The notes beneath the pieces are model-generated. The model saw only the letters and a program-made list of their open reading frames with translations. It searched no databases and was not told where the DNA came from. Below, piece by piece: positions 7,201 to 13,021 of a DNA stretch of 19,155 nt (within the stretch, counting starts at the first letter, position 1; each line of letters opens with the position of its first letter). Origin of the DNA: Bacillota bacterium (GTDB lineage Bacteria; Bacillota; Clostridia; Christensenellales; UBA1242); assembly GCA_009780625.1 (NCBI GenBank), contig WQZR01000009.1, forward strand, positions 1-19,155, given 5' to 3'. The position numbers and the translations under genes are program-made.

Positions 7201-7209
7201 AGTATAGCA
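7201..7209 (-). promoter_or_regulatory. Extended -10 upstream of rseP (leaderless configuration)
   Basis: Minus strand TGC TATACT (-10 at 7206-7201), 7 nt before ATG 7193. It lies in the 38-base cdsA-rseP gap, and no Shine-Dalgarno site is present. The -35 is poor (TTTTAA). Confidence 0.5.
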
Positions 7210-7231
7210 AAGAGTTTAGAATTTTAAAACC

Positions 7232-8140
7232 TTAAAGAAGTATAATCATAAAACTAATAGCAAAAACAACACAGCCAACAACAAGTCCATCAATTCTGTC
7301 CATCATTCCACCATGCCCTGGCATAAGAGCACCCATGTCTTTAATACCCATCTTACGCTTCATAAAGCTTTCAAGAATATCTCCAAGTTGAGCAAAAATG
7401 CTTGCAATGGCTGCAATAATCAAAACATGCCACCATAGAATTCCCATGTCTTGAATGTGCTTTCCAAAATATGGAATCGCCCACAAAACCCAATATGCAG
7501 CAATGCCAAACCCAGTTCCAAGAACAAAGCCACAAACTGCACCTGAAACAGATTTGTTTGGACTAATTTTTGGGCACAGTTTTGGTCCGCTAATAAGACG
7601 TCCAAGAACCATTGCAAATGTGTCTGTTGCCATAACTGTGATGAATGCAAGTGCAAGAAGAACAAAGCCAAGGTCCGAGTTGATGTTTGTTCCAAAGCCT
7701 GGAATGTGGTTTAGGATATACATAAACGTTATAAGAAGAGTTGGATAAACAATTGCAAGCATCATTTTCTTGATACTCATCCAAATCTCAATATCTCTGC
7801 GTTTAATAATAATGCAACCAATAACGCACACATAAGCAACAATCATTGTGATTGCAGCCATAACAATCGTTAGGAAGATTGGCCATATTCCCCATTCTAA
7901 AATTCTTAGAATCTGGAACAAAAACATATTCACACCCGTAAAAGCAAGAGCAAAACCAAGCCTGATTCTTGGGTTATGTTTTCTGTCTTCTCCAAGGGCT
8001 CTAGCCACTTCAAATGCACACATAAATGAAAGTATAAGCACAAAGATGTCGAAGCTATAAACCCACAATTGTCTTAGAGCAAATGCTGCAATAAGTGCAG
8101 CTGCTATAAATATTCCTGAAATAATTCTTTTTTTCCACAT
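7232..8140 (-). CDS. cdsA: Phosphatidate cytidylyltransferase (CDP-diglyceride synthase)
   Basis: A 302-residue polytopic inner-membrane enzyme that makes CDP-diacylglycerol from phosphatidic acid and CTP for phospholipid synthesis. The C-terminal CDP-synthase signature is intact: GDILESFMKRKMGIKDMG followed by MPGHGGMMDRIDGL, with the metal-binding aspartates. About seven to eight hydrophobic segments precede it. The start was set at ATG 8140 (MWKKRIISGIF), which matches the usual N-terminus; the in-frame ATG at 8167 would add nine atypical residues and overlap the promoter. TGG TATACT lies 7 nt before 8140 and no Shine-Dalgarno site is seen. It follows uppS and precedes rseP, the conserved envelope-lipid arrangement. 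Confidence 0.94.
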   Translation of the reverse strand: MWKKRIISGIFIAAALIAAFALRQLWVYSFDIFVLILSFMCAFEVARALGEDRKHNPRIRLGFALAFTGVNMFLFQILRILEWGIWPIFLTIVMAAITMIVAYVCVIGCIIIKRRDIEIWMSIKKMMLAIVYPTLLITFMYILNHIPGFGTNINSDLGFVLLALAFITVMATDTFAMVLGRLISGPKLCPKISPNKSVSGAVCGFVLGTGFGIAAYWVLWAIPYFGKHIQDMGILWWHVLIIAAIASIFAQLGDILESFMKRKMGIKDMGALMPGHGGMMDRIDGLVVGCVVFAISFMIILL

Positions 8141-8147
8141 AATTTCA

Positions 8148-8177
8148 AGTATACCACAATAAGCCAAAATCTAACAA
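8148..8177 (-). promoter_or_regulatory. Promoter upstream of cdsA (leaderless configuration)
   Basis: Minus strand TTGTTA (8177-8172), 18-base spacer ending in TGG, TATACT (8153-8148), then 7 nt to ATG 8140. The -35 overlaps the uppS stop region. Confidence 0.55.
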
Positions 8178-8876
8178 TCATTTCACATTGCCAAATCGCC
8201 TCTCACGTGCTGAAAATTCAACCAAAATCTTTTCTAGAACTTTAGCATTCATATCTGGCCAATGCTTTGTTATAAAAATAAATTCGCTATAAGCCATCTG
8301 CCAAAGCATGAAATTTGAAACTCTTTTCTCTCCAGATGTGCGAACAACAATGTCTGGGTCTGGAATGTCTTTTGTATAAAGATTGTTTGAAATATCTTCT
8401 GAGGTTATTTGCGGATTGCTCTCAGGTGCAACCCCTACAAGCCACTTATTCACCGCTTGAACAATATCAAGTTTCCCCCCATAATTAAACCCTATGTTTA
8501 AAACAAGCCCTGTGCATTCCTTAGTTCTTTCGATGGCTTCCAAAATATCTGTCTTCAGTTCAACAGGCATTGTTTCAAGACAACCCATATGCATAAGTTT
8601 GATGTTGTCTTTCTTAACTTTTTTTGGCGTCAACTTTTTCAAATAACCCCGCATAAGCCGAATGATTTCATCAACCTCTTCTTTTGGTCTTTTCCAGTTC
8701 TCAGTGGAGAAAGCAAAAACAGACATATATTTTATGCCCAGTTTATTGCAATGAGCCGCCACTCGCTCCAAGGCGTTTATTCCAATCTTATGCCCATAAG
8801 TTCTTGGCATAAGTCGTTTCTTTGCCCAGCGTCCGTTTCCGTCCATAATAAACGCAATATGCGTTGGAATTTTCAT
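8178..8876 (-). CDS. uppS: Isoprenyl transferase (undecaprenyl diphosphate synthase)
   Basis: A 232-residue cis-prenyltransferase that extends farnesyl diphosphate with isopentenyl diphosphate to the undecaprenyl carrier for wall synthesis. Visible motifs are HIAFIMDGNGRWA (catalytic Asp12), GHKIG, FAFSTENWKRP, NIGFNYGG, and the C-terminal PDIVVRTSGEKRVSNFMLWQ ... WPD. Length is normal for a short family member. A loop at about 145-155 (VGVAPESNP) is about three residues longer than in Bacillus UppS as I recall it. Its DNA resembles the palindromic repeat in murG. No Shine-Dalgarno lies close to the ATG; an AT-rich TATATA/TATAAT stretch lies directly upstream. It sits between an unknown gene and cdsA. 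Confidence 0.95.
   Translation of the reverse strand: MKIPTHIAFIMDGNGRWAKKRLMPRTYGHKIGINALERVAAHCNKLGIKYMSVFAFSTENWKRPKEEVDEIIRLMRGYLKKLTPKKVKKDNIKLMHMGCLETMPVELKTDILEAIERTKECTGLVLNIGFNYGGKLDIVQAVNKWLVGVAPESNPQITSEDISNNLYTKDIPDPDIVVRTSGEKRVSNFMLWQMAYSEFIFITKHWPDMNAKVLEKILVEFSARERRFGNVK
8413..8439 (-). repeat. Degenerate copy of the TGTAGGGGT palindromic element inside uppS
   Basis: Starts TGTAGGGGTTGCAC and ends GCAATCC on the minus strand. It has the same 27-base length as the murG copy and matches it at 19 of 27 positions by eye; GCAA follows in both. The inverted-repeat arms (GGTTGC / GCAATCC) are eroded. It coincides with an apparent three-residue loop enlargement in UppS. Confidence 0.35.
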
Positions 8877-8902
8877 GAATTATATATATTCAAATTAGAC
8901 TC

Positions 8903-9472
8903 CTAAAAGACTTCAACAATCTCAAGTTCAACAGTGCTTGGACCAAGCAACGGTGGGCGTTTTAGACTTCTTTCAATCTCCACACCTTCTTCCCATTTTC
9001 TTTCTTTTGCCATAACTTGTTTCACATTGGCACTCATAAATTTTTGAAACTTATTCCACAATTCTTGATTTTGATTTTCAACTTCTTTTCTATATCTAGC
9101 AAAAAAATCATTTGTATATCTTAAAAAAACTTTTCTTCTGACATCATAAACCAAACAAGACCTATCTGTAAGTTCAGCAACCGCAACAAGGTCTAAAATT
9201 CCAAAGTCCGCATAACTGTTTCTTGTCAAGTCTGCTGCTTCTGGTGGGTCGTATTGTTTTTTTATTTCATGCCCGGTTTTTGTCCCGTTCAGTTTTATAT
9301 CTCCCATCAAGATGGAATAGACCTTTGGGTGTTCTTCTTCCAAATAAACATTTGGCCAAAAAGAAAGAGCCATCTCAAAAACCGTGTCGCTTTTCTTTTT
9401 TCTAAACGGACACGTTGGTTTTTCATATTCAAACTTTGGCTTTTTAAATTTTAAAATATCATCATTCGACAT
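8903..9472 (-). CDS. Hypothetical protein between frr and uppS
   Basis: A 189-residue soluble protein that I do not recognise. It begins MSNDDILKFKKPKFEYEKPTC, has no signal peptide or membrane segment, and alternates acidic and basic stretches. Central segments (SYADFGILDLVAVAEL, SCLVYDVRRKVFLRYTNDF) look like beta/alpha globular structure. They are followed by a charged, probably helical region (about 120-160, Gln/Glu/Lys-rich) and a hydrophobic end PSTVELEIVEVF. It starts 6 bases after the frr stop and ends 26 bases before uppS, so it is embedded in the conserved operon. A perfect TATAAT overlaps the frr stop codon 5 nt before its ATG and no Shine-Dalgarno is present. Base composition resembles the neighbours. 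The reading frame is convincing; the function is unknown. Confidence 0.8.
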   Translation of the reverse strand: MSNDDILKFKKPKFEYEKPTCPFRKKKSDTVFEMALSFWPNVYLEEEHPKVYSILMGDIKLNGTKTGHEIKKQYDPPEAADLTRNSYADFGILDLVAVAELTDRSCLVYDVRRKVFLRYTNDFFARYRKEVENQNQELWNKFQKFMSANVKQVMAKERKWEEGVEIERSLKRPPLLGPSTVELEIVEVF

Positions 9473-9477
9473 AATAT

Positions 9478-9483
9478 ATTATA
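9478..9483 (-). promoter_or_regulatory. Possible -10 box overlapping the frr stop codon
   Basis: Perfect TATAAT (9483-9478, minus strand) whose bases include the TAA stop of frr, 5 nt before the ATG of the hypothetical gene. No -35 and no TGn extension, so this may be chance in AT-rich DNA. Confidence 0.35.
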
Positions 9484-10048
9484 CCGTCATAATTTCTTTT
9501 TCTTTGTCTGCTGTAAGGTTGTCTATATCTGCAATAAATCCATCAGTGATTCTCTGAACATCTGTGTCAATTCTCTTAAGTTCGTCTTCTGTCACAAGCT
9601 TATCTTTTTCCATTGCTTTGATTGCGTTTAGTGCATCTCTTCTTTCACCCCTAACGGCTACCTTTGCTTCTTCAGCATCACGCTTAAGTTCCTTCACAAT
9701 CTCTCTTCTCTTTTCTTCTGTAAGTGCTGGGAAGTTAAGTCTAATAACTTTTCCATCATCGTTTGGAGTTATTCCCAAATCACTTGCCAAAATAGCTTTA
9801 ACAATTTCTTTAACAAGTGTTGCGTCCCATGGAGCAATCACGATTTGTCTTGCTTCTGGAACTGAAATGTTTGCAACTTGATTAAGAGCAGACGGGTTGC
9901 CATAATAGTCAACCGTGATTTTGTTTAGAATGTTTGGGTTTGCTCTTCCTGCCTTAATTTGTGAAATCTCTTTTTTAAAGAACTCCACACGTTTTGCTCC
10001 TTCTGATTTGAAATTATTAATTTTTTCTGAAACTTGGGGCTGATACAT
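9479..10048 (-). CDS. frr: Ribosome recycling factor
   Basis: A 189-residue RRF, close to the usual 185. It dissociates post-termination ribosomes together with EF-G. Hallmarks: IKAGRANPNILNKITVDYYGNPSALNQVANISVPEARQIVIAPWD at about 31-75, NDDGKVIRLNFPALTEEKRREIVK at about 97-120, and the long C-terminal helices of the three-helix bundle. A good AGGAG site precedes the ATG. Unlike in Bacillus, pyrH is not between tsf and frr; that place is taken by a terminator and a promoter, so frr starts a new transcription unit. Confidence 0.97.
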   Translation of the reverse strand: MYQPQVSEKINNFKSEGAKRVEFFKKEISQIKAGRANPNILNKITVDYYGNPSALNQVANISVPEARQIVIAPWDATLVKEIVKAILASDLGITPNDDGKVIRLNFPALTEEKRREIVKELKRDAEEAKVAVRGERRDALNAIKAMEKDKLVTEDELKRIDTDVQRITDGFIADIDNLTADKEKEIMTV

Positions 10049-10070
10049 ATTTTTATTTCTCCTAATTTAT

Positions 10071-10100
10071 TTTATATACTAGTATAACACAAACCGTCAA
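10071..10100 (-). promoter_or_regulatory. Promoter region of frr
   Basis: Minus strand TTGACG (10100-10095), 18-base spacer, TATAAA (10076-10071). An overlapping alternative is the extended -10 TGT TATACT (10086-10081). Either gives a normal short leader carrying AGGAG. Confidence 0.6.
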
Positions 10101-10104
10101 AAAC

Positions 10105-10128
10105 AAAAAAACGCTTTCGCGTTTTTTT
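10105..10128 (-). terminator. Intrinsic terminator after tsf (bidirectional shape)
   Basis: On the minus strand A6-ACGC, loop GAAA, GCGT-T6: a ten-pair stem with a GNRA-like loop and U tract, starting 2 bases after the tsf stop. Confidence 0.85.
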
Positions 10129-10130
10129 AT

Positions 10131-10781
10131 TTATTTGCCTGTCATTTTTGCAACTTCTTCTGCAAAGTTTTCTTCTTTTTTTGCAATTCCTTCGCCTACT
10201 TCAAATCTTGCAAATCTTCTGATTGTAATTTTTTCTCCAATCGTTGCTGTTGCTTCTTGAACTAGTTGCATGATTGTTTTGCTGTCGTCTTTTACATAAA
10301 GCATGTTTTCAAGACAGTTTTCTTCATAGAACTTTGCAATCTTTCCTTCTGCAATTTTTTCAAGAACTGCAGCTGGCTTGTTTCCAATTTGTGCCATAAG
10401 AATTTCTTTCTCTTTTGCCACAATTTCTGCTGGAACTTCGCTAGACCTAACATATGTTGGGTTTGTTGCAGCAATGTGCATTGCAATGCCTTTTCCAAGT
10501 TCTTGGAACTTTTCGTTTTTAGCCGCAAAGTCTGTTTCGCAGTTAACTTCAACAATAACCGCAATCTTGCCGCCAAGGTGAACATAGTTAAACACTGTTC
10601 CTGCTGCAGCAATTCTTGTTGCTTTCTTTTCTGCTTTAACTGCAGAATTTTTTCTTAGCCACTCAACTGCTTTTTCTTGGTTTCCATTTGACTCTTCAAG
10701 AGCCTTTTTGCACTCTAGAAGCCCCGCGTCTGTTGCTTTTCTTAGTTCTGAAATTTCTTTCGCTGTTGCTGTATACGCCAT
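10131..10781 (-). CDS. tsf: Elongation factor Ts (short form)
   Basis: A 216-residue EF-Ts, the guanine-nucleotide exchange factor of EF-Tu. It starts with the UBA-like domain (ISELRKATDAGLLECKKALEE, GNQEKAVEWLRK), followed by VEVNCETDFAAKNEKF with the conserved TDF used in EF-Tu exchange. The C-terminal part is compact, ending near the first core subdomain. It is distinctly shorter than the roughly 290-residue Bacillus type and similar to short EF-Ts known in some lineages. AGGAG precedes the ATG. It is co-transcribed with rpsB (23-base gap) and ends at a strong terminator. Confidence 0.96.
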   Translation of the reverse strand: MAYTATAKEISELRKATDAGLLECKKALEESNGNQEKAVEWLRKNSAVKAEKKATRIAAAGTVFNYVHLGGKIAVIVEVNCETDFAAKNEKFQELGKGIAMHIAATNPTYVRSSEVPAEIVAKEKEILMAQIGNKPAAVLEKIAEGKIAKFYEENCLENMLYVKDDSKTIMQLVQEATATIGEKITIRRFARFEVGEGIAKKEENFAEEVAKMTGK

Positions 10782-10804
10782 ATTTCTTTTCTCCTATATA
10801 TAAA

Positions 10805-11575
10805 TTATTTTTTTGCTTTTGGTTTTTCTTTAAAATCTTCTTCTGTCATTTTTGGCATAACTGCTTCTTCTGTTTCTTCTTTAACAAAAGCTTTGCCTTC
10901 TTGAGCTTCAATGATTGCGTTTGCGATAACTGACGCAACAAGTTTAACACTTGAAATCGCGTCATCGTTTGCTGGAATAACGTGCTTAATGCCGTCTGGG
11001 TTGCAGTTTGTGTCGCAGATTGCAACAACTGGAATGTTTAGTTTGTTTGCTTCAAGAACCGCAATTCGCTCTGCATTTGGGTCAACAACAAACAATGCTC
11101 CAGGAAGTTGGTGCATATCTCTAATTCCACCAAGAACTTCTTTAAGCTTTTCTGCTTCTTTTAAAAGTTTGCCTGCTTCTTTTTTTGTCAAAAGATTAAG
11201 TTCGCCTGTTTTTTGTTGTTGCTCGATTTTATTAAGTCTTTCGATGCTGTTTCTGATTGTTTTAAAGTTTGTAAGCGTGCCGCCAAGCCATCTAGAGTTG
11301 ATGTAGAAAACGCCTGCTCTTTCTGCTTCTTCTTCCACAACCTTCGCTGCTTGTTTTTTTGTTCCAACGAACAAAATTGATTTGCCTTCCGCTGCAACTT
11401 CCCTAATAAAGTTGTATGCTTCAGCAATAAGTTTTTCTGTTTTTTCTAGATTCAAAATATGAATCCCGTTTCTTGCTTGAAAGATATATGGCTTCATTTT
11501 TGGGTTCCAAGATTTTGTTTGGTGACCGAAGTGAACGCCCGCTTCAAGCAATTGTTTAAGTGATACTACTGACAT
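10805..11575 (-). CDS. rpsB: 30S ribosomal protein S2
   Basis: A 256-residue S2. Signatures are LLEAGVHFGHQTKSWNPKMKPYIFQARNGIHILNLEKT at the N-terminus, ILFVGTKKQA, INSRWLGGTLTNFKTI and PGALFVVDPNAERIAVLEANKLNIPVVAICDTNCNPDGI. The C-terminal tail is Lys/Glu-rich. A near-perfect GGAGG site lies before the ATG. It leads the rpsB-tsf unit from a promoter about 120 nt upstream, behind a structured leader that could serve S2 autoregulation. Confidence 0.98.
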   Translation of the reverse strand: MSVVSLKQLLEAGVHFGHQTKSWNPKMKPYIFQARNGIHILNLEKTEKLIAEAYNFIREVAAEGKSILFVGTKKQAAKVVEEEAERAGVFYINSRWLGGTLTNFKTIRNSIERLNKIEQQQKTGELNLLTKKEAGKLLKEAEKLKEVLGGIRDMHQLPGALFVVDPNAERIAVLEANKLNIPVVAICDTNCNPDGIKHVIPANDDAISSVKLVASVIANAIIEAQEGKAFVKEETEEAVMPKMTEEDFKEKPKAKK

Positions 11576-11599
11576 ATTGTCCTCCTTGTTTAGTGCTTC

Positions 11600-11668
11600 C
11601 CTAGAACCCTAACTCTGAACGCAATCCTACTTAGGAATAGGACAACAAAGGTGCAGAAATGTTCTAAG
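11600..11668 (-). promoter_or_regulatory. Structured rpsB leader, candidate S2 autoregulatory RNA
   Basis: On the minus strand CUUAGAAC (11668-11661) can pair with GUUCUAGG (11607-11600), eight pairs with one wobble. They enclose a domain with an inner hairpin UCCUA...UAGGA (11642-11638 with 11629-11625). It lies between the promoter and the ribosome site. Autoregulation by S2 is known in other bacteria; for this RNA it is inference. Confidence 0.45.
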
Positions 11669-11703
11669 TGCTATTATTGCTACTAAGATTTTAGCAATTT
11701 TAT

Positions 11704-11732
11704 ATTTTAACATTTAAACTCGTTTTTGACAA
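11704..11732 (-). promoter_or_regulatory. Sigma-A promoter of rpsB-tsf
   Basis: Minus strand TTGTCA (11732-11727), 17-base spacer ending TGT, TAAAAT (11709-11704). The predicted start near 11697 leaves a leader of about 120 nt. Confidence 0.75.
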
Positions 11733-11748
11733 GGGAAAAATATATAAA

Positions 11749-11775
11749 AAAATGCTTAGTCAAACCAAGCATTTT
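11749..11775 (-). terminator. Terminator of the small membrane protein gene
   Basis: A nine-pair stem (AAAATGCTT / AAGCATTTT) with a 9-base loop. On the minus strand it is followed by a U-rich tract continuing into TATATATTTTT. It lies about 25 bases after the stop. Confidence 0.75.
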
Positions 11776-11800
11776 AAGTCTTCAAATTTATAGTTATAAT

Positions 11801-12019
11801 CTACTTTTCTGTTCCACGTATTGCGCCGACAATAAGCACAGCAACAAGAGCTAAACCAGAAAGCAAACCGGCAATTAGACCAACGTCTCTCATTGTTGTT
11901 GCAAGTGGCACAATGTTAAAGTTTCCACTAGTCAGTGTCACTCCTTGCAAAACTGCACCAGAAATCAGCAGAACCAAAGAGATTGCAACTGTAATCACCA
12001 TTCCTGTGTTTTTCTTCAT
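11801..12019 (-). CDS. Small two-segment membrane protein
   Basis: A 72-residue protein with two hydrophobic helices (about 7-28 and 47-66) separated by a polar, Thr/Ser-rich loop. The N-terminus is short and basic (MKKNTG) and the end is charged (RGTEK). A very strong AGGAGGGAG ribosome site lies 6 bases before the ATG, and a terminator lies on each side, so it is expressed as its own unit or by read-through from the DUF1292 gene. I do not recognise a family. The N-terminus could be a signal anchor. The reading frame is well supported by the ribosome site and terminator. Confidence 0.75.
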   Translation of the reverse strand: MKKNTGMVITVAISLVLLISGAVLQGVTLTSGNFNIVPLATTMRDVGLIAGLLSGLALVAVLIVGAIRGTEK

Positions 12020-12076
12020 ACTATTCTCCCTCCTATTCTTTAGGTTGTGCAGAAAGAGAAAAACTATGCAATAAAA

Positions 12077-12105
12077 AAGAACGCCATCATATAAAGCGTT
12101 CTTTA
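12077..12105 (-). terminator. Terminator after the DUF1292 gene
   Basis: A perfect nine-pair stem AAAGAACGC / GCGTTCTTT with an 11-base loop and a short U run on the minus strand, 14 bases after the stop codon. The opposite strand has AAAAA after the stem and would not terminate well. Confidence 0.75.
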
Positions 12106-12119
12106 AAACTTAAACTAAA

Positions 12120-12443
12120 CTATTTGTTTGCTTCGTTATATAGACGAAGATACTCTTTATAAACCTCATCTTCAATTTTGTCGTCTTCAACAATGTTGAA
12201 ATCAACTTCACCAGATTGTTGGTTTTCAGAGATTTCAAAAATCAAAGCTTCATCATCTTCAAGTTCTGCCATCTTCTCAACAGGTCTAAGCATAATGAAA
12301 TATCTCTCTTTCTTCTCAAGTGGAATGAAAGCGATTTGTTCAAATGCAATCTTTTCGCCTGTGTGCGCATTGGTCAAAACAATTGGGTCGTTATTATTTG
12401 GGTCTAGAATTTGGTCTAGAATTGATACTTCTTGTTGTGCCAT
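12120..12443 (-). CDS. DUF1292 (YrzB-like) protein
   Basis: A 107-residue acidic protein. The segment NDPIVLTNAHTGEKIAFEQIAFIPLEKKERYFIMLRPVE followed by DDEALIFEISENQQSGEVDFNIVEDDKIEDEVYKEYLRLYNE fits the DUF1292 pattern: a 'value-editing' beta-rich core, then an acidic C-terminus. The family is widespread in Firmicutes next to ruvX and of unknown function, and exactly that neighbourhood is seen here. The start was chosen at ATG 12443, where AAAGGAG lies 6 bases upstream; an in-frame ATG at 12482 would overlap the probable transcription start. Confidence 0.82.
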   Translation of the reverse strand: MAQQEVSILDQILDPNNNDPIVLTNAHTGEKIAFEQIAFIPLEKKERYFIMLRPVEKMAELEDDEALIFEISENQQSGEVDFNIVEDDKIEDEVYKEYLRLYNEANK

Positions 12444-12482
12444 AAAGTTCTCCTTTAATTGTTGGTTATTACCATCTATCAT

Positions 12483-12510
12483 AGTTTACCCTAAAAAGTT
12501 TTTTTTACAA
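12483..12510 (-). promoter_or_regulatory. Possible promoter of the DUF1292 gene
   Basis: Minus strand TTGTAA (12510-12505), 16-base spacer, TAAACT (12488-12483). Each hexamer matches consensus at four of six positions. It would give a leader of about 33 nt with AAAGGAG. Confidence 0.4.
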
Positions 12511-12519
12511 AACAAAAAC

Positions 12520-12984
12520 CTAATTTCTGCCGATTTTATCTAAATAACCTTGCAGAATAATTTTTGCACTAATCACGTCAATTTCGTCTTTTTCGGTTTT
12601 TATATTCTCTGCTTCAACAGATGTCAACCTTTCATCTTCAAAATGAAACTCAATTTCCAAACCTTGCTCTTCACATTCTTCCATAAACTTCCCAGCGAAT
12701 TCTTTCACCTTTGCAGTCTGTGGAGATTCCGTTCCATCAAGCATGAGAGGCAAACCAAAAACAACTTCCGAAACTGTATGAGTTTTGCAAATCACGCACA
12801 GCATGTTGATTATGCTTCCCGCTTTTGAAAAACTTTTAAAGTCAAAAGCAATTGCATCCTCTTTGCTTGTTGGTTTAAAGACGCCATTGTCGATTAGGCC
12901 AAAATCCCAAGCGAATTTTTTAAGTCCATCGCTCATAGCAAGACCTATTCTTTTTGTTCCGTGGTCAATTCCTAAAACTTTCAT
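12520..12984 (-). CDS. ruvX: RuvX/YqgF-type Holliday junction resolvase-like nuclease
   Basis: A 154-residue RNase H-fold protein. Motifs: MKVLGIDHGTKRIGLAMSDG (catalytic-type Asp near residue 6), VVFGLPLMLDGTESPQTAKVKEF, FEDERLTSVEAE, and a C-terminal Asp (DVISAKIILQGYLD). The family is implicated in Holliday junction resolution and, in E. coli, in 16S rRNA 5' processing. The middle (about 25-65) is somewhat longer than usual. The start is ATG 12984; the open frame extends further upstream but would run through the divergent murG promoter and gene. No Shine-Dalgarno; TGG TAAAAT lies 8 nt upstream. It is followed by DUF1292, a standard partner. Confidence 0.93.
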   Translation of the reverse strand: MKVLGIDHGTKRIGLAMSDGLKKFAWDFGLIDNGVFKPTSKEDAIAFDFKSFSKAGSIINMLCVICKTHTVSEVVFGLPLMLDGTESPQTAKVKEFAGKFMEECEEQGLEIEFHFEDERLTSVEAENIKTEKDEIDVISAKIILQGYLDKIGRN

Positions 12985-12992
12985 AGGGTTTA

Positions 12993-13021
12993 ATTTTACC
13001 ATATAACTCATATACTCTAAA
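12993..13021 (-). promoter_or_regulatory. ruvX promoter overlapping the divergent murG promoter
   Basis: Minus strand TTTAGA (13021-13016), 17-base spacer ending TGG, TAAAAT (12998-12993), 8 nt before ATG 12984. It fills the whole 37-base ruvX-murG gap and overlaps the murG -10. Confidence 0.55.
13011..13016 (+). promoter_or_regulatory. -10 box upstream of murG (leaderless configuration)
   Basis: TATACT at 13011-13016, 5 nt before ATG 13022, with a weak TTTAAT 16 bases upstream (12989-12994). No Shine-Dalgarno site is present. Confidence 0.45.
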
